Source of the DNA: Cercozoa sp. M6MM
Lineage: Eukaryota > Endomyxa: Ascetosporea
Reading direction: 5' to 3' (one strand)
DNA: 33,304 bases
Assembly: GCA_040357565.1 (NCBI GenBank)
Contig: JBDODJ010000123.1
The notes under the pieces were generated by a model, which was given only the letters and a program-made list of their open reading frames with translations, made no database searches and was not told the origin of the DNA. The position numbers and the translations under genes are program-made. Position 1 is the first letter of the stretch, and each line of letters begins with the position of its first letter. This document shows positions 19,244-28,373 of this stretch, in pieces.

Positions 19244-19739
19244 GTTGTTCCTGGAGAGTGGCCAAGTGTCAGTTTGAAAGAGTGAGTTACCCCAACGGTT
19301 CAGTTGGGCGGCAAAGCACTGATGGGGGACGGGAAAGGCACTCGTCAGATGGTAACTGTAAATTTAGAAAGGACAGTCAGTAAAAAGGGTCCTTGAGACG
19401 GAAAGGCGTCGTGAGAACTGAGTAGTGAGGATTCAGAAGTACTTGAGTTGGAAGTAAAGAAAAGAAGGGCCCCTGGAAAGGCAGAGGACAGGTAGGAGCG
19501 AAGACAACTGGTCCTGGGGAGACCAGATTACCTGGTCGAGAGAGAGCCCTTCTTTGAGTCCAGCTGCAAAAAGCTTGCTCAAGGCTTCCCTACTCAAACA
19601 CAGGTGTTCCACAGTCTGGACTGAAGCTCTCAGTAGGTCAGGATACCAGCGAACACACGTCAAAAATCTTCCACACCTCTTGGGGATTTTTTTAAGTTGT
19701 AGGGTTGCTTCCGCGGATACAGTAGTTCATGCCGTAACA
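19244..19739 (+). repeat. TGTTAC-ended dispersed repeat, copy A (5'-truncated fossil)
   Basis: It aligns closely with 26675-27165, from GAGTGGCCAAGTGTCAGTTT to the end at CATGCCGTAACA (19734-19739 is GTAACA). The first ~100 bp of the family are missing. Over the shared part it is very similar to copy B by eye; one clear difference is a 6-bp AATTTA after CTGTA at 19361-19366. Confidence 0.75.
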
Positions 19740-19794
19740 ATGTGTCCTAAACGCAAGTTAGTTGGTTCGGTCGGTCTTCTAAGCGTTCGATGCG

Positions 19795-20035
19795 CGTTCA
19801 CGCGGACTTGGCGTCAAGACCCGCCCTGCAGTCTCGTCTCAGTCCTGGTTGGCGTCCAGCGGCCCTCCGCGTCAAAGTCTCGCGTCACAAAGTGGCGGAC
19901 TGGGGTCGACAGCAACGATCGATACTTCAAGGTTTCTACAGGATCGCGGAGACTGGGAGTCGTCTTGCGCCCAGCGGAGTGAGTCACATCATGCCACCCG
20001 CCTCTTGCGGACTCGCCCCAAAACACATTAAGCCA
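19795..20035 (+). repeat. R2 dispersed repeat, copy 1
   Basis: It shares CCCTGCAGTCTCGTCTCAG, GTGGCGTCCAGCG-type, CACAAAGTGGCGGACTG and CAGCAACGATCGATA blocks, then CTTGCGCCCAGCGGAGT, with 26455-26570 and 27170-27310. It is of unknown class and non-coding; it appears to be an old interspersed repeat. Confidence 0.65.
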
Positions 20036-22206
20036 CCCTGACCGAGGCCGGTGCAGTAGAAGCACATACACTGGAATACATTTATAGCAGCTAGGACAAA
20101 AGAAAACTCGTAGGCGACGAAACTAAATTACCCGACGGACGACAACGAGACGACGAGCCTGCCTGCCACCTGTAAATTTACCAACCTAGGAGATGTCCGG
20201 GTGAATTCGAAAGGGGATTTGGACGGGCCCTCCCGAAGCGGGCGAAACATAGCACGCGCTGGGCTAGGGAGAAACATGGCACGCGCTGGGCTACTCAGAG
20301 CCCGCGTGATGGGAGACTTTTTGTCGGTGGTTATTTTCACCGCCGACACTGGTTTCGCCACCAACGCCATCCTCACCGCTACACCTGGCTTAACCGTTAT
20401 CCTTGGCCCCACGGCTAAACACGACCTTCGGGTCCATACGGGCGCATGTGAAAACGCTACCATCTCTGATGGCCCAACTAGGAACTTCCGTGACCAAGCG
20501 GCGCGGAGTTAAATTTACCGTCAACGAACCGCCGACAACCTAGACAATACCCTGACGAGCGACGTGCGCCGCTCGCTCCCACGAAAACCCAACGACCAGA
20601 CGACAACCCGCCAGCTAGGCACAACCTTAGAACTCACCACCAAAAATACACCCCAAGTGATAGTTAGATAGGAGAAAAACGAACAGAGCCTTGGCTGGCA
20701 CACAGCAGAGAGCGTAAACAACCGCAATAAAAGAACCAGTCACGCAGAGAACAACAAAGAGGGACGCCCAAACGACGAGATGGTGATTCTGGGCATGAAA
20801 GCGATTGGAATAGAGAGACATATGAGAGTGATAACAACAATGACAACGATCGTCACATCGGTGAAGACGCACAATCAACGGGCAAGAAAAAAATTGCAAT
20901 TTAGCAGGCCTTCAGGCGGGGAAAATCGGGGCCCTACAGAACTATGAGTACGAAACTACACATCCTACACCAAAACGTGAACAAGAACGCAGCGCCCTGC
21001 ATGAAGCAAAAACTGAAAATGACTGGGATATAAATTTTACTCTAAATTTAAGTTTTAAATTAAATCTTACAAGTAAACTTAAATCCCACAGCTACAAAGT
21101 CACAGCTACAGAGTCCGAGGAGAGGCAGAGGCCAAGCCCAGAACAATGATGAATTTAGACCTCGCGACAGCTGACAGTGTCATCTCAACCATGAAACTTA
21201 TTAAGGAACTGGAACATAAAAATGAAGATGCTTCTGAACTCGAAGCACTCCCCACAACATGAGAAAACAGCTCAGACAAAGCCTTCACATTGATAGACGA
21301 GCACTATGGCAGGGAAGTGGCTGAACCCGCACACAACATTAATGGCAGAGAAACAAATGGCGCTGCCAGAGCCTCGACAATCGAGGGGTGCCTCGGGAGA
21401 CAAAGCCACCACAGAGATAAATTTATTCGTTGAACAGCTACAAAAGAAAACCACACTCGACTGGTCCCAGTTCGCTATGGCCAATAAAGTACTCAGAGAA
21501 AACAGATTCGCACAACAAGAAAATCATGAACCACCACCAGATGAGGCCAAAGCAACTGCTGCTGAAGGTCAGTTTACACAACAGCAGGCAGAAATGACCA
21601 AGAAAACTGGTGAGTAAATTCAGTAAGGACAACAAAGAGACCAGACATGCAGGAAGCGCGTGGGCGCCTCCTGGACACAGCCACCTGGTCAAAGCGCAAC
21701 AGCATGGAATTTGCACCCCACAAAGACGTTCATCCAACTGGGAAAGAAGACAATCAGAGACCTCAAAATCAGAATGAAAACACTCGGAGGATCGGCACAC
21801 TGAAAAGACTGGCGCTCTGGTGGCACAAAATTGGCAGCACAAAATAGAAACGGACACCGCACCAATCTCTGTTTGGGAGAGCAACCACAAACCGCAAGAC
21901 GCCGACTCTGGACTGGGCGAAATACCGCGAAGAATAAGAAAGATCCTCGGCAGGATCACCAAGACAGCGAACAGACCCCGAGAACACGAGACATGGTCAA
22001 TACGGAAAACAGATGCCGAACACCACAAGCACAAGTGGCTCCAACTAGTACGTGACCTCTCGAACAGAGCAGAGATACAACAACTGACGGCAGCCTCGCC
22101 GGAAGCAAAGCTGGCTACGGCTGGACATCAGGAAAACCAGTCGATGGAAGACTTAAGTTATCCTGCACCCGACAACGCCGCAAAAAACAAAGCTGGATGA
22201 GATGCT
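20036..22206. other. Gene-poor stretch with unrecognised open frames
   Basis: A plus-strand frame at 20201-20512 (103 aa) contains a 27-bp tandem duplication giving GRNIARAGL then GRNMARAGL, and is bracketed by TAAATTTA at 20174 and 20510. From 21100 to 22200 several plus-strand pieces are polar and Lys/Gln/Glu-rich (for example DLATADSVISTMKLIKELEH and RENRFAQQENHEPPPDEAK). They sit next to a 29-bp terminus of the TGTTAC-ended repeat family. This may be the decayed interior of a mobile element, but I see no reverse transcriptase, integrase or transposase motif, so I leave it unclassified. Confidence 0.35.
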
Positions 22207-22235
22207 GATCCCTATCTGAGAGGGCTGCGGTAACA
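22207..22235 (-). repeat. 29-bp terminus of the TGTTAC-ended family (copy E)
   Basis: Read on the minus strand, it is identical over 29 bp to the first 29 bp of the repeat at 26575 (TGTTACCGCAGCCCTCTC and onward), then diverges completely. It is either a relic of a deleted copy, or the right end of a different, longer element that shares this terminus and extends leftward. Confidence 0.7.
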
Positions 22236-22339
22236 ACATTACACTTTTCGCGCACGGCCAGCGCGACAAAACTTGTGTATAAACAGAAACATCAAACTGC
22301 CAGTAGCGTAGCAACAGCCGAGCCGTTCGGTCTTTGGGG

Positions 22340-22727
22340 TTAGCTCGAGCCGTAACGCAGATGCAGCTTTCCCAGAATGTCATCAATGTGAACCAGGGCC
22401 TGCTTTAGGTCCTCTCGAGTGTGTGCTGTGCGAACACAGATACGAGAATTCCGTAACCAAGCCCGAACAGCCATCCACCCACAAACAAGAAACAGGGTAC
22501 CCGCGCTGATGCAAAACCTCGTGCGCGCAGCCAGGATCGGCGTCGCCTGCGCACACAGCGACCAAATCGAAACACAAAAGATCCACACGAGTTGCGAGTG
22601 AGCGATAGTTGGGAGACTGGCCAAGTACCGGAAAACCCACGACGACTACGGCAAGACCGCGGTCTAGCGCTTCGCGCGAAAAGGCAATAATCTTGGCAGG
22701 ATTACCGAGCATCAGCGGAACCACTGT

Positions 22728-22777
<50 letters not shown>

Positions 22778-22787
22778 NNNNNNNNNN

Positions 22788-22838
<51 letters not shown>

Positions 22839-24318
22839 ACTCGTGCGCGTGGGCTGCCGAAAGCACACGCACCAGGAGAGCCGTCCTCGCCGAGGACCTG
22901 TGCTCCTGCACGCCGCAACTCGTTGCGAAAGTAGTCGGCGTTCTCCTTGATGCGACGGATACGCTCGAGACCGGCGGGCTGTAATGCCATCATCCTCCGC
23001 CGCGAATCCCCAAACCCCAACTCATAATCCACCAGACAGACTGTGCGCGTATACCGTGTGAAGCGACGCAAGTGCTTCGCGCACTTGGCGAATGCACGGC
23101 AAGTTCAAGCCGAACGAGTACAGCGAGCCCGCCGAGCGTGCACGCAGGCGGCGCACCAGGTCGGCGTCGCCGGCAATGTAGCCACCGACGGCACCAAAGC
23201 TCTTGGTGAAAGTGCCCATCATGACGTCGACGTCGGCGGGCGATACGCCGCATTGCTCGCAGGCGCCGCGTCCCGTCTCACCAATGCAGCCGATGGAGTG
23301 CGCCTCGTCGAGGTAAAGCGAGCAGCGGTACTTCTTCTTGATGCGCACAATGTCGCGCAGGCACGCCGTGTGGCCCTCCATGGAGTAAACGCCCTCGACC
23401 ACGATGACAATCTTGCGCCAGGCGCGGTGCGTGCGCGGCTGGCCCTGCACGATGGCGTCGCGCACGACGCGCTCCAGGTCGGCGGCGTCGTTGTGCTTGA
23501 AGACGCGCACCTTGGCGCCGCTGGCGCGCACACCGTTGACGATCGAGTTGTGGTTGAACTGGTCGCTGATCACGAGGCAGCCCGGACCCACGAGCGACGG
23601 GATGCCCGAGAAGTTGACGCCAAAGCCCATGCTGAACACAAGCGCATCCTCCTTACCGACAAACTCGGCGAGCTCGCACTCAAGCGCGCGCGCCTCCACG
23701 CTTCGTCCGAGGCCGTGCATCTTGGAACACGCCGACACGCCGTGCTGTCGCAGTGTTTGTACGACCGCGTCGACGCAGGGCGACTTGGGGTCGCCAAAGC
23801 CAAGGTAGTTGTATGAGCCGAGGTTGATGCAGTCGCGCGTCTCGCCCGTGCGTTGCAGCGTCACCGTGTCGCGCAGCGCCACCGTCACGTGCGCGTCCGG
23901 CGCCGACGCGATTGGCCGGTTCCAGGCATCGGCGATCCTGCACACGGTGCAACATTGTGGGAAGATGGGAACGGGGGCAGGGACAGCGCGCACCGCTTGT
24001 ACAGCCGGCGGATGTAGAAGGCCTCAAAGTCGCGCAGCAGAGGCGCCAGGTGCTTGTCTGACCGAGCCGAACGCCGCGCAAACAAATCGCGCACCTTGCC
24101 TGCAGCAGTGGCAAAACAGACAGCGCACATCATGGGGCACAGCAAGACATCATCTGAATTGCGCCACAGTGCCCGACTCACCCAGTACAATCAAAATCTG
24201 CACACGCACGCAGCGGAGGCAGCATGAGAGCAACAACGAAGCAACAAGCCAAAAGAGAAGGAGGTCCTACGGCAAAGCCGACAAAGGTCCAAAACTGCGT
24301 GAAGAGCGGCAGTTTCAT
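22340..24318 (-). CDS. SPTLC2: Serine palmitoyltransferase catalytic subunit LCB2/SPTLC2
   Basis: Eight minus-strand exons: 24271-24318, 24182-24197 (16 nt), 23994-24099, 23055-23937, 22873-22978, 22629-22723, 22501-22546 and 22340-22425. All keep phase; 461 aa. It is a pyridoxal-phosphate enzyme of the alpha-oxoamine synthase family that condenses serine with palmitoyl-CoA, the first step of sphingolipid synthesis, at the ER membrane as a heterodimer with LCB1. Diagnostic features: hydrophobic N-terminus (QFWTFVGFAILIVLGKVRDL), NYLGF, KMHGLGRS, DEAHSIG, and GTFTKSFGAVGGYIAG with the cofactor-binding Lys at about 302. That lysine motif identifies LCB2 rather than LCB1, which lacks it. The C-terminal exons give SPVVPLMLGNP, AVVVVGFP and AHTREDLKQAL as expected. 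The intron at 22724-22872 holds a long (GT)n tract with a 10-N assembly gap. It is divergent from RPL37. Confidence 0.93.
22731..22834. repeat. (CA)n microsatellite with 10-N gap in an LCB2 intron
   Basis: CA tracts flank ten N at 22778-22787, so the true repeat length is unknown. It reads as (GT)n in the LCB2 transcript, about 40-140 nt after the 5' splice site of that intron. Confidence 0.95.
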
Positions 24319-24478
24319 CTCAACACCGACCCGACTGCGTCAATACAAAAATGATTTAACTGTGCTGCTGTGCATGTATTAAGGTAATACAGTGTGATAG
24401 AGTACTCTACTAACGCAGAATCGCCGATTTTTTAGGCCCTGTGCCATGGCTGCTGGGGGCGGAGCCGAGGTGCCGCGC

Positions 24479-24545
24479 GAGCCGGTGACTATGAGCCGAT
24501 ACAGCCGAAAATTAAAAAAATCTGCCACCAACTACTTTGAGGAAG
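24479..24545 (+). promoter_or_regulatory. RPL37 promoter/leader exon shared with RPS19
   Basis: Contains GAGCCGGTGA (24479), TGAGCCGATA (24492), an A-rich run, then TTTGAGGAAG|GTACGT (donor at 24546). The same order and much of the same sequence lies upstream of RPS19 on the other strand (28373-28292). A leader intron 24546-24700 ends TTTTAGACAG, followed by a 16-bp untranslated stretch and the ATG at 24717. The 160 bp between this element and the LCB2 start must serve as a bidirectional promoter. Confidence 0.7.
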
Positions 24546-24716
24546 GTACGTCGAACCCGCCCGCTGGTGGGCGCACATGTGATTGTGCGAAACGCTCTGC
24601 GTTTTCGTGCATTTTTCTCGCTTTTTTGGGGTTTTGACAGCGCTTGTGGCTGTGTTTCGTTCTGCTCGAATTTGGTCAATCCTTGCGGTATTTTAGACAG
24701 GCTGACGAGGTAGAAA

Positions 24717-25110
24717 ATGACCAAGGGAACGCAGAGCTTTGGCTCGAAGCACAACAAGTCGGTAACACAGTAAAAAGGATTGATCGTGCTTTCTGTTGGA
24801 TTGGTAAATTTCCTGTGTTGTTTTGTAGCACGTCCTGTGCCGCCGCTGTGGTTCGCGTTCGTACCACCTGCAGAAGGTAGATTGCTTTCCTGCATCCGTC
24901 ACCGTTCTCGTGACTCTGTTTGTGTGAGCAGTCGCGCTGCGCCAGCTGTGGCTTCGGCGCTTCGGCCAAGCTGCGCACTGTCGGCAGCATCAAGGCTCGC
25001 CGGTGCGTTTTTGTCCTGTTGTTTCACTGTTGAGACATCTGTTGGGACATCTGGGTACATTCTTGTGCAGTCGCCGCCGCGTGACGAAGGTGATGAAGTT
25101 CCGCAAGTAA
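24717..25110 (+). CDS. RPL37: Large-subunit ribosomal protein L37e (eL37)
   Basis: Four exons: 24717-24761, 24829-24876, 24932-25002 and 25071-25110, with phase-consistent introns of 67, 55 and 68 nt; 67 aa. It is a zinc-ribbon protein of the 60S subunit that contacts rRNA. MTKGTQSFGSKHNKSH, then LCRRCGSRSYHLQK and SRCASCGF supply the two CxxC pairs of the family, and the tail is very basic (KARRRRRVTKVMKFRK). The length is shorter than the usual 85-97 aa. The stop TAA overlaps a perfect AAG|GTAAGT donor, so a further C-terminal exon may exist, but I could not find one with the expected sequence. Its leader exon matches that of RPS19, which implies co-regulation. Confidence 0.85.
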
Positions 25111-26344
25111 GTAACTGGGGAGACGATTGCGATCTCGACGTCATTAAAGTTTACTTTTTGATTCCTGCCTCGTTTCACCTGTTGCACAAAGCACTCGCCA
25201 CCTTATCGAGATGGCTGTTACTGCGGCTCAATGGCCCAATCAGTAAGGGAAAGGAGAGACTAAATAAATCATTCAATTAGATAAGTCGTCACTCAGTTGA
25301 GTCAACGTTAGAACTGAAGGTGAAATACCCCTACTGGGTCTCGAAGTGATCCCACTGGATCTCGACCGAAGGAAGACGTCCTTGGTCGTAACAATGCGTT
25401 TATGAAAGAAAAACTCCGCCTGTGAACACACGACGAAGTGAGTGGAATGGAAACCAGCCAATGAGCTAACTGACCAGGCTGAAGCCGTGACGGAGCTTTC
25501 TGCTTCTCTGCAAGGACTCTGTCCAGGCAAGATCTACAGCAACAGCAATCCACTGAGTCAGTAGTTAGGTCTCAGAGCAAGGTACCAATCCAAAACACTC
25601 TTAAACTCTCTCCCTTGTCTCAAACTTGTTGAGACATAGGTTATGACCTCCACGCGGACGGGTCAGAGCAATGATTACTGAAAATGTGCAGTAACATGGC
25701 TAATTCCAATCTTACGTACAGATAGTAACTTACGACCAGAGACTGACTAGCGATGATCATCGGTGCCCCAAAAGCGCACGTCCAAAAGCAGAAAGCCAGT
25801 TGTTATTGCCACGGCCACTCTGCAACCACCTATTATTTTTGTGCGTGTTTAATGAGGTTGTTGGAGAGCTACAAGCGACGAGACGCCGATGCCGACGACT
25901 TCTGCTCTTAGTTGCTGTGTTTTCAGAACTTGAAGCTCAATGACGCAAAGTCGTCGACGTGCGTCGTTGGGCGTCCCCGCAGGCTCCTGCGACATCAACG
26001 TTCGCCCTGCAGCAGCCTCGTCTCAGACGCATTGCTGCCACACACACACCCTAGCACGATCCCTGTGCAACAGACAAGTACCCCACCCCAACTATGCACA
26101 ATGCGAGGAATGCAACGCCAAAAGCAGACCTGCAACCGCTGTGGGTGCCAAAAAGTCTCAAGAAGGGTTAGATACATACCAGTTAGGACTGCTAGAAATG
26201 AGACCGAAAGAAGAGAAACGCCACCGCGGCCGATAGAATATGATGAGTCGAACAAACGGATATCGTCACGAGAGTGGTGGGAAGAGAAAGACAGCAATCG
26301 CTAGGGCGCCATCCAAAGCGGTGGTGGCATAAATTGCTACGTTT
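25111..26344. other. Gene-poor stretch with old repeat
   Basis: No convincing gene. About 25830-26060 is a diverged relative of 26345-26500: GCGTGTTTAATGAGG-type start, GAGAGCTACAAGCGACGAGAC, then GCCCTGCAGCAGCCTCGTCTC. It therefore belongs to the R2 repeat family. Between 25111 and 25830 I see nothing I can identify. Confidence 0.45.
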
Positions 26345-27310
26345 GTTCATGCGTGTTTTAATAGGTGATGGGAGAGCAACAGGCGACGAAACTAGTTTGA
26401 CAGCCCAGTCGCCAAAAACGGTGAAGCTTAGCGACACGCAACCGTTCACTACACGTCCACGCGGACTGTCTTTGCGCCAAGACTCGCCCTGCAGTCTCGT
26501 CTCAGTTCTGGGTGGCGTCCAGCGACCCTCAGCGTCACAAAGTGGCGGACTGACGCCCACAGCAACGATCGATATGTTACCGCAGCCCTCTCAGATAGGG
26601 ATCAGGCCTTGGTAAATTAAGGGTACTTTGCCAGTGATACAAAAAAAAACTAAGGAACGTAATAAAGTCTGTTCTTGGAGGAAGAGTGGCCAAGTGTCAG
26701 TTTGAAAGAGTGAGTTACCCCAACGGTTCAGCTGGGCGGCAAAGCACTGGTGGTGGACGGGAAAGTCACCCGTCAGACGGGAACTGTAGAAAGGACAGTC
26801 AGTAAAAAGGGTCCTTGAGACGGAAAGGCGTCGTGAGAACTGAGTAGTGAGGATTCAGAAGTACTTGAGTTGGAAGTAAAGAAAAGAAGGGCCCCTGGAA
26901 AGGCAGAGGACAGGTAGGAGCGAAGACAACTGGTCCTGGAGAGATCAGATTACCTGGTCGAGAGAGAGCCCTTCTTTGAGTTCAGCCGCAAAAAGCTTGC
27001 TCAAGGCTTCCCTACTCAAACACAGGTGTTCCACAGTCTGGACTGAAGCTCTCAGTAGGTCAGGATACCAGCGAACACACGTCAAAATCTTCCACACCTC
27101 TCTTGAGGATTTTTTTTAAGTTGTGGGGTTGCTTCCGCGCGGATACAGTAGTTCATGCTGTAACAGATACAACATGATCGCAGAGACGACGACAGCACAC
27201 GGACGTTTGGAAGGCATCTTGCGCCCAGCGGAGTAACATCGTGCCCACTCGCCTCTTGGGGCCAGCGGAGTGACTAACATCGTGCTCACTCGGCTCTTGG
27301 GGCAACTCAA
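26345..27310 (+). repeat. R2 dispersed repeat, copy 2, split by a nested repeat
   Basis: The left part (26345-26574) matches 19795-19920 up to CAGCAACGATCGATA; the right part resumes at 27166 and continues CTTGCGCCCAGCGGAGT as in copy 1. Between them lies the 591-bp TGTTAC-ended repeat. Near the right end a ~50-bp segment (CCAGCGGAGT...CTCTTGGGG) is tandemly duplicated. The next 290 bp, 27311-27600, hold no gene I can support. Confidence 0.7.
26575..27165 (+). repeat. TGTTAC-ended dispersed repeat, copy B (complete, 591 bp)
   Basis: Starts TGTTACCGCAGCCCTCTC and ends CATGCTGTAACA. GATA flanks both ends (26571-26574 and 27166-27169), a 4-bp target duplication. The two termini share the inverted TGTTACNGCA. 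This is compatible with a solo LTR (TG...CA, 4-6 bp duplication) or with a short inverted-repeat element; there is no coding capacity. It is the reference copy for A, C, D and E. Confidence 0.8.
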
Positions 27311-27600
27311 CACGCATTGCCACTACAGCAACGCGCACCGATCACGCACACCTCCTGCTGCGCTGTGCGAATAGGATACGCCAAGATTGCGTTTCATTTG
27401 TATAAAGACGCACGGGTGGGCCCACGCAAAAGTTACTTCAGCTACAACACGAGTGTGCTTGTATCTTAGTCAGAAGATTGTTCAGTAAACGGTTTATACA
27501 CGCTGCCTTTACTTTTACTCAGCAACAGTGCGCGAGAAGAGCTGCGTCGACGGAACCTGGGCCGCGATCGTGTCGAGCTCGCGCTGGCCTGCACATTTTC

Positions 27601-28063
27601 TCAAATATGACCCACAGCGCTGTCGACAGAGAAAAGAGACGCACCGTTCTTCGAGACACGGCGGACACCACTGCGCGTCTTGCAGACAATGTCAGCGGTC
27701 TCGAGCTGCTTGAGGATGTTGCGGATGAGGCCGCGGGCAGCGTCACGGTGGTGGTTGCGGCGGACGCCGTTGCGCTTGACGTCGCCGAACACCTTAGCGA
27801 GCGTGCCGACACCGGCGTCCTTGCGCACGTAGATGCGGCGCGCGATGGCAGCGGCGCGCGTGTAGAACCAGTCCGGATCGATGGGCGGCATCTCGCGGTG
27901 CGTGCCCGTCTTGATCAGGTCCACGTAGCTACGCACAACACACTTCACCACCACAGCAGCCCAGAAACGGAAATTACGCAGGCGGCGTGATCTTGGCCGT
28001 GCTCTTCAGGTGCTTGGCAAGCGCCTCCACGAAGGACGCAGCGTCCACTGACTTGACGGTCAT
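27601..28063 (-). CDS. RPS19: Small-subunit ribosomal protein S19e (eS19)
   Basis: Two exons on the minus strand, 27978-28063 and 27601-27928, with a 49-nt intron in phase; 137 aa (family about 145). It is a protein of the 40S head needed for pre-rRNA processing. The N-terminus MTVKSVDAASFVEALAKHLK leads to the family signature PDWFYTRAAAIARRIYVR and GVGTLAKVFGDVKRNGVRRN, then LIRNILKQLETADIV. The C-terminus (LFSVDSAVGHI) is divergent. A leader intron 28081-28291 separates the coding exon from a non-coding first exon that closely matches the RPL37 leader. Confidence 0.96.
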
Positions 28064-28291
28064 TTTTCGTCTACCGAAATCTAGAATAAAACAAGCTGTT
28101 ACTAACCGTATAATCCCATGTGAAACCACACTAGAACACAAGAGCACAACACAAAACACCATACACGCAGTTTCCAGGCTGACCGGTCCAAAACTCGGGA
28201 AAACGTGGAAAATGCACACACACAAAAAGAGCAGCGGATGCTAATTCCACGCAATCACGGGCACGCTCATTAGCGGGCGGGGGGCACGTAC

Positions 28292-28373
28292 CTTCCTCAA
28301 AAGTTCTGGGCGGATTTTTTGAATTTTTGGCTTTACCGGCTCAGATTCACCGGCTCATGCAGCATCCGGCTCA
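28292..28373 (-). promoter_or_regulatory. RPS19 promoter/leader exon with three GAGCCGG motifs
   Basis: On the minus strand: TGAGCCGGAT (28373-28364), TGAGCCGGTGA (28357-28347) and TGAGCCGGTA (28343-28334), then AAAGCC, an A/T run, and TTTTGAGGAAG|GTACGT with the donor at 28291. Roughly 80% identical by eye to 24479-24545 over ~70 bp, including the splice donor and the CCCGCCCGCT that follows it. Confidence 0.7.

Noticed and set aside
21438-22034. 198-aa Cys/Leu-rich minus-strand frame
   Set aside because: Composition is that of the complement of a Lys/Gln/Glu-rich plus-strand region; no motif.
23043-23816. 257-aa plus-strand open frame
   Set aside because: Antisense shadow of the LCB2 main exon.
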